Origin: Marchantia polymorpha subsp. ruderalis
Taxonomy: Eukaryota; Streptophyta; Marchantiopsida; Marchantiales; Marchantiaceae
Assembly (NCBI GenBank): GCA_037833965.1
Contig: AP031357.1
Location: 2,996,001 to 3,060,000, forward strand
Reading direction: 5' to 3'
Length of the DNA stretch: 64,000 nt
The notes under the pieces are model-generated. The model was not told the origin of the DNA, ran no database searches, and saw only the letters and a list, made by a program, of their open reading frames with translations. The translations under genes and the position numbers were made by a program. Below are positions 12,664 through 24,319 of this stretch, piece by piece; position 1 is the stretch's first letter, and every line of letters begins with the position of its first letter.

Positions 12664-14746
12664 TTATATGGAACAAGTGCCCGCGGGCGCGATCTTCTCA
12701 AAAAGGTACCTGAAACTCCAATTATACGTTACAACTGCCAGCCTTTTCTTGCCTTTCTTCTTCTCGAGGCACTCTTCCACCACCGCGCGTTTGTCGACCG
12801 GCAGCTGCACGGCCACCCACTCGAGCAGTGATTTGGCGCTGTGCGAGAAGTCTCGGGCGTACCACTGCAGAATCTTCGGAATTATGACCCTCCTGTGCCG
12901 AGTGAACCCGATGTGCGCCGACAGGTAGTCTCTGCACGCCTCCTGCAGCTCTGTGCGAACGTGTTTCGCCGTGTACGTTCTGACCTGCATCATCCGACGC
13001 AAATTCAAATTCAAATTCAAATTCAGCGTCGTGCACGCGAACTAAACTATTCGATGAATCGGAATGATGGAGGAGGAGGAGGAAGGGCTGGGCAGGCGCA
13101 TTACCATGGGTGAAGAATGACTACCGCAGCAGAGAGCAAAGCTGACGAGAGGTTCAGGACGATCGAGAGCGTAAGCTTGACGAGCGTCGTGTTTTTTGTA
13201 CTTTTGGACCGGTAGGAGGCTGGCCTGCTCAGAAAGCAGACGACACGTCAAGAATGTCAATCGAATGCCCCGCCAGATGCTGAGCACAGTTTCGCGTTTC
13301 GCCTCTCGCGTCTCGCGACCTCGGAAAACTAAAACATTCATCACCATGCAATATCCAAGTACGCGCAGTACACGGTCTCGCTCGATTGAGTTGGATTCTA
13401 TGTGGACAATCCTGAGGCAGAAATTGAATATTGAAGGAGAGGTGGGTGCAAACCAAAGCAGGCCGATACGAGCAAGCGCGCAATATAGCGTGCTCGATGG
13501 CCAGAGCGCTGAAAAGATGTCCCCCAACGATGTACGCTGACTGATGGAAGAATAACGAATAAACACGTCATAAGTTCTGGTGCTCGATACGGATCTACAA
13601 TCCTGGTCTCTATCCTAGACAATTTAATAGAACGTCCTAGTCGCACTTAATCAACCGTTTTGTGAAGAGATCGACCTCTCAGGAAGTGGCATACTAATGG
13701 AACCAGATATTTCAAGACTGCACAGACTCTTTCCTTTCCACTTTTAGTTCGAGCTGCAAAAAGTCCACGACATCAAAATGCTGTTTGACATTTCAGTACC
13801 TTATGCATAATAGTAATCCGCTTGTAGTGGCTCCATGGTATTCCACGCACCATATACGCCTGAGATACGACCAATACCACACATGAAGACGCAGCTTGGG
13901 ACCCCGACGTCCATTTGATGGAACAAATGTTGGATCGAAATTGCTCACTTATGATTGACAGTCACAGCCTGGTCGAAAAATGCATCGCTCACGAATTATT
14001 CAGTCTACAAAATCCGAGGAACTTACATGCATCATGAGAGTGTTGTACACGTTTATCCAGAATGCCAGACGCTGTTCATGGGCCATGTCACGAGGATCGA
14101 CGTGCTGCAGGCTTTCCACGAGACCCCTGTAAAATGCATGAAAGATTATTGGTGAGTCGAGAGCACACTGACGTTCTATTCTGCAATTGCAAGAAGAACA
14201 AGAACACGTGAGGCCGTGATGCGGATCTAGCGGAAACAGGAAATAGTTTGTGGACCAACCAAGACACATTTCTGGAAAAACTGAAGTGAACAAAAATGAA
14301 ACGGCCCTGTACTCATGAAGCTTTCTTTGTATGAAGAACTCGTCATACCTGAAATGTCTATAGATAGCCTCGTATTCTTTCAATTTCTCCTCTTCAGGTG
14401 CAAAGTTAACCTCAACACATCTTGAGTAATTACCGATATCCCATGACTCTCGCATACCGTATGGATCATGCACACGTTGGTCCATGCAGCTGTGAAGATT
14501 ATCTTCAGACTCTTGCACATCCACAGCAGACGAGAAACTCCGACTCCTTCTCCTGACATACGGTAGACACTGCCTTGAGGTGATGGCAGGAGCAGAGTAT
14601 GACTGAGTCTCTGCATACCGGTGGTAGAGCAACGAAATTGAACGGACCATCTCCTCTGACAGTTCATTCGGACGAACGCTCAACTTTCTCCGAGCTGATC
14701 CATGTGTAAATCCACCCACCAATTTCATGGGAATCGTTGTAAACTC
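12664..14746 (-). CDS. DUF547 domain protein (MIP1-like family), 5' incomplete
   Basis: Read on the minus strand, six exons join in frame: 14746-14349, 14126-14027, 13859-13800, 13540-13454, 13224-13105 and 12984-12664 (stop). They give 361 visible residues. The first exon contains NELSEEMVRSISLLYHR, typical of the segment before DUF547. The domain then runs through LAFWINVYNTLMMH, the 20-residue exon beginning AYMVRGIPW, IVGGHLFSALAIEHAIL, RPEPLVSFALCCGSHSSP, and VRTYTAKHV to the end. These are signature blocks of plant DUF547 proteins, some described as MIP1-like ternary-complex-factor proteins. Their molecular function is poorly known. Those longer members carry an N-terminal leucine zipper. 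I could not find one between this exon and the neighbouring gene's end at 16737. A strong acceptor precedes 14746, and an in-frame TAG overlaps it, so at least one upstream exon is likely. Alternatively translation could start at the ATG at 14728. Confidence 0.85.
13001..13025. repeat. Hexanucleotide AAATTC repeat
   Basis: About four copies of AAATTC lie in tandem inside the last intron of the DUF547 gene, just beyond its acceptor at 12985-12986. Confidence 0.8.
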
Positions 14747-16736
14747 CTACACAGAATTAAAAAGTGGCAATCAGCAGGATCCAACATATGGCTTGAACCC
14801 AGACAACAATTCAGGCGTTACTTGTGATTTCTCACAAAATCCAATAGAAAGTTCACAGCTAAACTTACAAGTTACTTCCTGGAACGGCCTTCGCAAGATA
14901 CACAAGTTGCACACCAACAAAAGAAAAAACCAAACCTCCAGGAGCACACATCTTGACTGGTCATAAATCGACGTAAGGGGTGAAAGATTCACTAAGGCAG
15001 AAAACAAGACCAGAGAGGAAGTGAGAGTGGAGAGTTTCAGGTGCCTAGGGGCCTCGGGACCTATTTATTCTGATGGGTTTTATCACCCATAAAACATGTC
15101 TCTAACCTTTCAGTTACATGCAGAGTCTGAGAATGAAATCTTAAATACTCCGAGTTTATTGTCATTGGAAGTCCGAAGACAGGACAAGAAAAATCAGTTT
15201 AGATGAGAAGCAACAAGTATGCCTCACATCCTGGAAACAGAAAACATTATTCTGCACATGCCCCGGTTCAAAGTCTCCTCAGGGTGAAAATGACATGTGC
15301 TTTCTAGTCGCAGTTAGCATTGTAACGATAACTGGCTGAATACACAAAAAGCACTTACTATGTATCAGGCTTCCGGTATCTGCTCAACCCAAATTTCTAG
15401 ACCCTCATTTTCCAAATTTTCTCCTTGAGTTCAATTCATAATCCCTCCTTTCAATTGAGGACTATCTTTCTTATTTCTGTATCTCACACCGTAGCTGTGG
15501 AAGTCGTTTCTAGCTCAATGCACTGATGAACCGACGCTTTAGAGAAGCTAAGATCATTGTGCAGTGCACTCTGCAGTCAAAGTGCTGTGCTGGTAGATTA
15601 TTCGTGGAGACACGTTCGAGCCAGGTATTCTTATGCTGGCTGGAGTCATCTCTTCACGTCAATAGCTAGAAGCAAACGCAAGCATTATTCTTTCTGCGAG
15701 ACGTCTCTCTACCACATGTATAACACCCTCTCTATACAAGCTTAAGTGGCTTCCAGTCTGGATGGGGAGAGTATGTAGATGATTTGTCAACAAATTGGCT
15801 GCAAAAGAGAGCCATCCGAGCATCTGTAGAGGACGAGCACCGTAGTATCTTTTAGCGTGTCCATCATTTGGTCTACCGGTGGAAGCCTCTAGCTGATGTT
15901 CCACGCATTCGAGGCCCAACAACTGTAACTGTTGTATGGGTCTATCCTCCAGAGGCATGAACTCTTAACGGAGAGCTGATAGCCAAAATCTGGAGCAATC
16001 TGATTCAATTATCAGGCACGGTTCCTTCACTATTTGATCATCCTTGTATAGGTGCATGTCCTCCGACGCAGTAGAGAATCTTGCTCCAAACACCACATCA
16101 GACATGTGGTACTTGTTTCCTGGTATGACTCATGAAACATAGAGGGTGGTATAATAAATCAACTGATCGACATTCCTTGACATCATGACCTTACATTCCT
16201 CTCTTTGTACAATGAGTTCTATGGCATGCGCTCGAATGTCTTCAGCTTTGAAGTCACACAGGGCCAACGCCTGATGGGGGTGATTACTGTGGTAAGGTTG
16301 CTCAAATGTGCACACACGCCTTTGATCCAAATGGAGATACTTTACATCAGAAAGGACATATAAAGAATGGACAAGAGGAATGGGGCCAAACACAGCCGGG
16401 TGGACAACTACTTGATCAAGAACAGGTTCTTTGAAATAATTCTACACTCTTCCCATAAAATTGACCCATATGTTAGTGCAAGGGAGAAAAGCTATGAGAA
16501 AATTGAACCCAAGGAAAAGGGTGAAAGCTAGCCTACTTTCTACTCATACGAAGCAAGAGGTGTGAACTGGTTTGAAGCACCCAAGGAATTAGATGGAAGC
16601 AGGAGGATCATCCTGATGTAGTCAGAACTTTATATACGCAGACGTACAAGTCTAAATGAGGTTCTGAACTGCTCCATCCACATGTCCCTCAAAGCTTCAC
16701 CTCATATTCACTGGCGGCAAAGGTACAGACAAATCG
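14747..16736. other. Gap between the PITP and DUF547 genes
   Basis: Both flanking genes read leftward. This stretch should hold the 3' UTR of the PITP fusion gene, and the promoter plus missing first exon or exons of the DUF547 gene. I saw no conserved coding block on the minus strand. The open frames at 15659-15958 and 16130-16393 look random. Confidence 0.4.
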
Positions 16737-19700
16737 TCATGGTGCAACATTCTGAACAAAGACAAAACAGTATTAGAGCTACCACTTACCTGGCTATTCT
16801 CCAATGAATAATCCGGCAAAGAATTCAGTATTCTGTAGCTTGATTTACTCCTCACTTTAGATAGAGGTGCTGATGCTACGTGGATGTCTTCGAAGGAACT
16901 ATTGAGCTCCTCCAACCACGACGGACCCTGTAAAAAATATTCATGAAACATTTGATCAACCACTCGTGAATATAATTTAGCAGATTAACAAGAAAATAAC
17001 TTAATAATAATTTGGACAACCTGCTGACGACTTGCAAGAGTAACGAACGCTGGCACTGAAGAGGAAGAAGAGTCTTCAATGTCATACCAAATGTCGGATG
17101 GCTATTAATCATCCACATTGCAGGATCAATTTCAAGACGAAAATCGTACCCGATTATGTGAGGCTCTGCTATTCATCCTGCTTAATTGTGATCTCGATGT
17201 CTGCTCTGTAACCTGTTTTGTTACCGCTGCTGCACTCGCCTGAGAACATATTGAGTCGTCCTCCACATCTCTTTCTTCTAAAATTGATGTAATTGGTGTC
17301 TTGGGAAAGGGACTTGGTGGTAAGGTTGGAGGACTTGAAACGGTAGCATATCGTCTCGCATGCTGCCGCAGGCGAGGGGTAACATGAAACTGCAAAGAAT
17401 GGAAGAAAGCGGAACTTAAGCATTAAAGCTGAGGCCGTCATTCGATCAGAAATCTACCGAGGCTAAAACCTACATTGTCCAAACGCCGTTGGTTCAAAAC
17501 CAACGTCTAATTTGAAGAACTTTGAACTACATATCACTAAGAATTATGATGTTAACTTGTTCTACCACCACCCAGTCAATCCAAATCAAGATCTTGCACA
17601 CATTCTTGAAGGAACAGAATATGCAATCGGATCCCGCTTGAACTTAGTCGCCAACTGAAAAAACCTGTGGCTTGGGTATCCACTGCCACAACTGGTTTAT
17701 ATCCTAATCATAAGTTGGGTAGCATGACGTAGACCGGCAAGCTTGCTTCTCCAAGGAAGTGACACCATGATGCAGCTCATCAGTTTCATAGGGCTGGTAA
17801 CTAACCTCGGTAAAACAATCCTGGCAGAAATATTCGTTGCAAGTTTGACATAAAATATCTGCCATTTTGCACGTATTGGTCCTTGCTTGGCATACTGCAC
17901 AGCTGGGTGGAATATTCCGTATTAGACGTTTCAAAGACAGCCCATGTAACGAAGACGATATAAACAGATCAAATACAAGAGTATATATCCATGCTCCTTC
18001 AATTGTAAGGCCAAGCAAGTGCGAAGGACGTCTTCAGCTTCACATGCCACCGCAGAAACAGTATGTAAAATTTCTATGTCGATCATACGATTGAAAGAGG
18101 TTCAATCATTCAAAAGAATTTGATTGGCCTTCTTTTCTTCATCAGTTGGCCACGAGGCAAACTTTGACAGAGCATAAGTGCATGGAAGTACCTGTCGGAT
18201 GCAGTTATAATCTGCAAGCTGGGAGGTTCCCTGGATACTTCTGCAGTATGATGAAGTTTGTACGGATTAGAATACGAAAGGGCGAGAAAAAACTCCCTGA
18301 CTGGCAACATGTTGCACGGGATGAATGTTAAAGAAGTAATCATAACACCAGAACTTTGACTTGGGAGTCTACCGGTTGTGAGGCTGTCACCAAACTCTTC
18401 GGCTTCCTGGGTTACCCACTCCATCTGTCATCAGATTTGGTCACGATTGTCAGCTCTAGTTGCTTCGGGCAATTCTGAAAAGTATGAAATTTGTCAAAAT
18501 ACATATTGTTTTGACGTCAATGAATATATGATGCTGTGGAAAATTCATGTCATCACCGTTGCTTCAAAGAATTCCACATCCGCATCGCTGTTTTCACTTT
18601 CATCAGTGGCCTTCACGTATTCGTCATCTGTCTCGATGACAAATTCCATTCCTGTGTTTGGATCAATGATAGGAGGTTGCTTGACAACTTCTTTCAGCCT
18701 TTTCCTGCCCTCTTCTTCCCGTGCACATATCTGGAAAGAAGTGAAGATTCACCCAAAGGAAGAACCACATAGGTGAGTATGCACAGTCTTCCAGCATGTG
18801 CTTTGAAACTGACGTGCGTGAAACGTGAACTGAGGTTCTTCCTGCCTGACTCATGTATTGCAGTTACTTCTTGTACTGAGGCTGGCTTGGTAAACAAAAA
18901 TTTACACTGCCCTAATTTTTCAACTGGAAGCTTAAACACCTAGCAACCTCACGCACAGACATTTCAATGAACAAAGCTGGGTACACTCTTACTTGAAATT
19001 CCAAGTTCAAAAAGTAATGAGGGAAATTTACCTCGTCATAAGTGAGATCATACCATTCATCGATGTAGCAAAAGGCATTTCGATGGGTGAGCAGAATAAT
19101 CTGACAAAATGACGACAACTGAGCAAGTAAGCTCACGCAACCCTGTTACCCTGGCACCAAGTGATCAAAAGTTTCTACTTCCAGGATATATTTAAAGCCA
19201 ATGGATTGTTGTTGGAATAAACAACTAGATTGAACACGTTCACCAATCACATATACTTTGCTTTCTTGCATGTATTCAGCGATCAATCTGATGTATTCAG
19301 CGGTCTATCAATCCATACGAGAACTCTTACCTGCCGAACCCCATTGAGCATGAGTTTCTCCAGTCGATTCTGTACTCCCCAATAACTACATTCAACAAAT
19401 GAATAAAATCAATCTTCAATCTACGAATGTTCAGAATGCACCAACACAAGAGCCAATAGCAATCATAATGTATGAAATATGTAAGGATTTGCAAGAATTT
19501 CCACCAGCGATACAAACTCTCAGTTTCTAGGCTCGCGATCCACAAAAATCCACCCCACCGTCCATGCAATTGGAGTCATTTTGGAGATAATATTACAAAT
19601 TTTCACAAAAGAATCTACTTTTATTTGGAATCTATGCACAGAAAAACAAGGATATCATGCATGTCTATTCAGGGTTTACTGAAACACAAACAAGTAATGT

Positions 19701-21940
19701 GATGAAATGACTCTTCAGGTTTACACTGGACTTGGCTGGTAATTATAGAGACGATTACTTTCGTTTCACCCTAAACTTGTTCTTCATTTAGCATTTGCTT
19801 TTATGGAAAGTGCTGATCAGTTTGGAAAATTTGGACACAAGTTTGCTACACAGCACCCTATAAAGTCCAGTTTTGCTAACCAGCCGATTAAGTCTTCGAC
19901 GCAACAAAACGAGAAACGAGTAACCTACTTGGCCTCCACTCTCACCAGCTTGTATGCACACATCATATTCTCTGCATTATTCTGCCAACCACTTCGAAGT
20001 GGTCCTAATCTGCACATATACCATTTAAAAGGTCATAATGTCAGAAAGCTCAATTGTAGTGTTAAAAGACATGCACTATTATTAACTCCTCTAGATCATC
20101 AAATTCCTCACAAGCCCATAAGAAGTGGTTCGAACAAAGAGTGTTGCGATTTGCATACCCAGTTTTAGTGGAGCTAAAAAGCTGAGGATCAAGCTTTTCC
20201 TGATAATCTCTTTTGGCGACCTGCTCAACGAAATGTGGATTTGTTAGGGTCACTTCGCCTCATTGCAACTAGATAGCACAATGCGCAACTCATATGCCTG
20301 TATTTACTTCACAACTTGTCACTCGATGACGAATTTAAACGCGAGTACCTTGTCCATAGCAATGTCCACCATATCGACTTTCCGAATCGCTAATTCGGCT
20401 TCACTAAGCCCATGAATGTTCTCCGTTGAACCATCATCATTCTCATGCAGGGTAATCATCTCTATTTTCAGCTGTTATTCAAAGCAAATTCCAATCAGAC
20501 GCTGAGTCGCTATGAACCGACACAGATAGATCCAGAAAAAGAAACATGAAAGTGAATGCGACTGAGAACTCTCAACAAGTGTGCCCTCAGTGCTGGTCTA
20601 TCTGATATAGAACGTGTCTTCAAGCATAGCGGGGATTGATGAGGTACGTGACAGATTGATTATACGAGACAAAATGTACTCACAGTAAAACAGAGAAAGC
20701 AACAAACCTTGTGAAAGAATGGAACCGTAAGTACAGAACGAATGTGTGGGTATGCCATCCATGTTTTCTCATCGATCACTAGGGCACTTGAAGGGACCAG
20801 CTTTGTCACCTGCAACGATTAAGAACCCCATACATCCACACCGTAAGTTCCCAGCATCTTCGCAAAAGGCTCAATATCTGAACACGACCAACACTCATGA
20901 ACACTACTTCCGTCTTTTGAAATTCTTGAATGAAACAATTATTCTGTCAGTCAAGCGTGAATGTCAACCATGGTGTGGACCAAAATCACTAACTTAAACG
21001 GAGCAGTCACACAAATTTATCACCCTGTCCATAAATACGACCTTCTTACATACCCAATCAGGTAGACGGTCTCCAAGCCTATAGAGGCTGTGTGTGAAAA
21101 TGCCCTCCCCGTACACCTCACTGACGTAAGGTGACGTTGAAACCAGCTGCAAAATCCAGAGAAAAACATATGTTTAGACATTGAATCTGCAATTTGAGCT
21201 ATAAAGCAAACTTCGCATGACTCAGTCTCTATCGGCGTACGTGAAGTTACAAATCCTTCTCACAAACTATCATTAGGAACGTCCGTCGCTCCTTAGAAAG
21301 TTTACACTGAGGGTTAATAGAGGCAGAAAATTTGTAGCTAAACAAAACGGAAAAACTTCTCGGATGAATCATCGGCAGACACTGAGCCTTCTGGTTGATA
21401 GACAGAAGAAAGTAATCACTAGTTACATCGTCACATCTTATATGTAGACGTTCTAATTAAGACAGGTCAGAGCTAACAAGGCCATGATGGATTGAAACCT
21501 GCCCCCCTTGGCCCTCGGTTGTGTTCGCCTCATTGGTCTTCCAGTTTCCGTATCGTTGGCCTCTCTTGAATTCCTCGACTGCAAGTGAGCCACCACCCTT
21601 ACGAGTTACTTCGGAGTACTATTAGTACTCTTGCGGCACAAAGTTGCTTCACAAATGCAATTTCGTCCAGACCATCCTTTACGAACTCAGACATGTACGT
21701 AGAGCTCGTCTTCTAGAATAATGACCTTCTCTGTCCTACTTGATCCAAGCAAGGTCGGAAATGAACAAGCTGAATTTATGCGTAAAGAGCATCCGATATT
21801 ACATTCTTCGTTCTGATGCATCCTAGATCCCAATCATCTGCGTTCCGACGTCTTAAATAATGAACGGTCGAACAGTGGGCACATGCGTCGGAGATACCTG
21901 TAATTGGCAGCGGTATGCGCATTTCTGTTATGTGAACCAT
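16737..21940 (-). CDS. PITP (START-like) domain fused to a B-box-like zinc finger
   Basis: Seventeen exons on the minus strand: 21940-21898, 21578-21499, 21146-21054, 20809-20708, 20471-20349, 20220-20159, 20009-19929, 19385-19331, 19100-19032, 18730-18557, 18474-18416, 17902-17806, 17691-17665, 17389-17150, 17101-17021, 16927-16790 and 16751-16737. All introns are GT-AG and the frame is open for 512 residues. Residues 1-about 255 are a phosphatidylinositol transfer domain: MRIPLPITVEEFKRGQRY at the start, GIFTHSLYRLGDRLPDW, DEKTWMAYPH, MMCAYKLVRVEANYWGVQNR, and HRNAFCYIDEWYDLTYDE. An acidic linker follows. Residues 315-343 hold Cys pairs at 315/318, 332/335 and 340/343 plus Cys325, like the first half of a B-box. 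The tail is Ser/Pro-rich, probably disordered, and ends in a 15-base exon. PITPs carry phosphoinositides or other lipids between membranes in the cytosol. The zinc finger could bind a protein partner. Residues that contact inositol in animal PITPs are changed, so the ligand is uncertain. Confidence 0.88.
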
Positions 21941-23638
21941 TATGAGAGAGATCAATGATGCTCTGGCGGATGCCACAAAGCGCGGTTGCGATGAAGATGC
22001 CAAACGAAGGCAGTGATTTCAGCGTTTCTGTTCAAATCAAGCTGATATCATACGCCTTAACTCAACAGGCGTACTCAGCAATTGTTCCGCACCCTTCGTT
22101 TGTTTCTCTAAGGAGTACTATGTGTCCTTGGTACATCACTGTCAAATTAGAAAACATCATCATGCCAATAGCACACTGTGAGCTGCATCAGTGACTCACT
22201 TCAGCAGATCACAGCGGCTGTTCACTTTCCGAGAACACCCCTTCAGCTTTCTTTCTATCTCCTCTGATTAACAATGGACGAATTGATTACATCTTGTTGC
22301 AATCTGCCGTGAGGTGCCACCTCGTAGCTGATGAGCTAAAAGTGGCTAGCGCTATCACTGCAAATTTCGTCCAGAAGATCACGTCCACACAGGACATTGA
22401 AGAAGTTTAATCAAAACCAAATAACGTGGATCACGATTCATACAAGGCCGGATCTGTACTCCATGATCTCGACAAAAATTCAAATCGCCATCCTCAACCT
22501 TGTTCCGCTCATCATCGGTTTAGTCGACGGATACGTCCACCTGAATCGACTGCCTTTGAAAGATCTCGGCGGACTTCGACAATGCTCGAAGCAAGGGGAA
22601 CTCGCAGGTTCCAACTGGGGTTTCGAACGAGACGAATTTTGCTGGAGAGTTCAGCACACGGTCTCCGCAGTAGATACCATTCTCCGGAGTCGAAACAACT
22701 GATCCGTTGACTATTCTTCCAAAAATTGCTGCAAAGGACTAGTCCACCAGGTGCGAAGTTGACATACATCCATCCGAATGCGTTCTAGAACGCACTTCTT
22801 TGCTTGTGTCGCTGAGGCCTAGTGGAAGGGGTCATGCAGGCAGGGCGCCGATGAAAAAAGGCCTCACCAGCGCTCGAGCTCCACCGAAAGGCTGGCCAAG
22901 ATGAAAAGGTGTGGAGAAGACTGGGAATAATCGTCTACGGAGGAAGTTATGGTATCAACCGCAACAAGACATGTTAACGAATGAAATTTACAATCTTTGA
23001 CTGCAACAAACACTCACAATTTACGTAGCGTGGCGCGAGGGGGGTGGGGGAGGGCACGGAGAATTCTACAAATGCCCTGCACGCTGCCGACCGATTCTAG
23101 TGTTCCCCCGACGGAAATCAACCTAAACACTGTGCAGCTCTTGGAGATGGAGAGAGATTTCCGAATTTCTGCATTGACGTCAACCGAGTGGTTCGCCGAA
23201 AATCCACGAGGAAATTCGCTTCCTGGACAGAAAGCCTGAATTTCCCCAGAGCCGTTCGCGCCTCTCCGCGGAGAAATGGGAGCCAATCCAGACCCACTAA
23301 AAGATGGCAGCAGTGAAAAAGAATTGGAAACCATAGTCCATGAGAGGCACACCACGGAGCTGAAATTGGACTCGACTCTCAGACAGAATGACAAGCATGC
23401 ATGCACGACAGGAAAGCGCTCGAAATCGAGTGGGCGGAGTTGATATTATCAAAATGCATTGCTTGTTTACAGACCATAATCCTCCTATTCAACTTCATCC
23501 TGGGGCTCCTTGGGGCTTTCCCCGGCGACACTCCGACTCCGACTGGGGCCCCAACGGCAAAGCCACAAAAGGCAGCAGAGCGAATTCCAGCCCGCGCTGA
23601 GGGATAGGAACTCCGAGACATGAAGGGAAAACGCACTC
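21941..23638. promoter_or_regulatory. Upstream region of the PITP fusion gene
   Basis: The start codon at 21940 lies close to a plausible acceptor (about 21960 on the minus strand), and a GTGAGTG-type donor lies near 23010. A noncoding 5' UTR exon at about 23010-23600 is therefore possible; this is inference. No other gene is recognisable here. The open frames at 22397-22769 overlap on both strands. Confidence 0.35.
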
Positions 23639-23749
23639 AGACAGACAGACAGACAGACAGACAAACAAACCGCTCGGTGGCCCAGGCCCTCACACCACCA
23701 CAGACAGCAGATCGCAAATTCGTTCCGCTCTTCTATTTTTACTTTTCAG

Positions 23750-23786
<37 letters not shown>

Positions 23787-23851
23787 CTCCCTCCCTCCCT
23801 TCCTGCCTCCCTCTTTCTGGAGCCGCCTGCCTGCCTGCCTGCCTGCCTGCC
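23639..23851. repeat. Cluster of three microsatellites
   Basis: Three simple repeats lie within 215 bases: GACA repeats (23639-23662), a CT run of about 33 bases (23751-23783), and TGCC repeats (23825-23851). They sit in a GC-rich stretch that runs to about 24320 and may be the promoter or distal leader of the minus-strand PITP gene. Confidence 0.85.
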
Positions 23852-24319
23852 CAGCGAGCGAGCCAGGCCAAATCCAGGTCAGACCTGCGCTCCAGTCCCC
23901 CACGAGCGCTGTGCGTCCGTCCTCCCGAGATTGTGGACTTCACACACGAACACATCCGCCATTCCTCCGCTCTCTCCTCCTCTCATCTCTCTCCGTCTCG
24001 GTCTCGGTCTCGGTCTCTCTCGCTCGACGTCCACAAGCAGACGCGAGGGCGGGCGGGCAGGCCCAGCCCATGGGTTGCAGCGCACAAGCTGCTGCTGCTG
24101 CTGCCTCCTCCTTCGCTCGAGCTCTACAAGGCGACAGACGACGTGCTACTGTGTACCTTCCATGTACGACGGGCGGGCGACCACTGCCCCCTGAATTCCC
24201 GTCTCAGCTTCGGCTCCGCGGCCCGAGGCTCCTCACGTCGCGACCTTCTCCAGCGACGGTTTGCGGGTGGAGCAGGCCTCACAGGAGAATGTACAGATGG
24301 CCCAGAAAGCGGTCCTGAG

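Noticed and set aside
16130-16393. Possible missing DUF547 5' exon on the minus strand
   Set aside because: No leucine zipper or conserved block, and no plausible splice pair linking it in phase to the exon at 14746.
23620-24318. 232-residue open frame on the plus strand
   Set aside because: Most of it is translated GACA, CT and TGCC microsatellite. Two overlapping frames are equally long.
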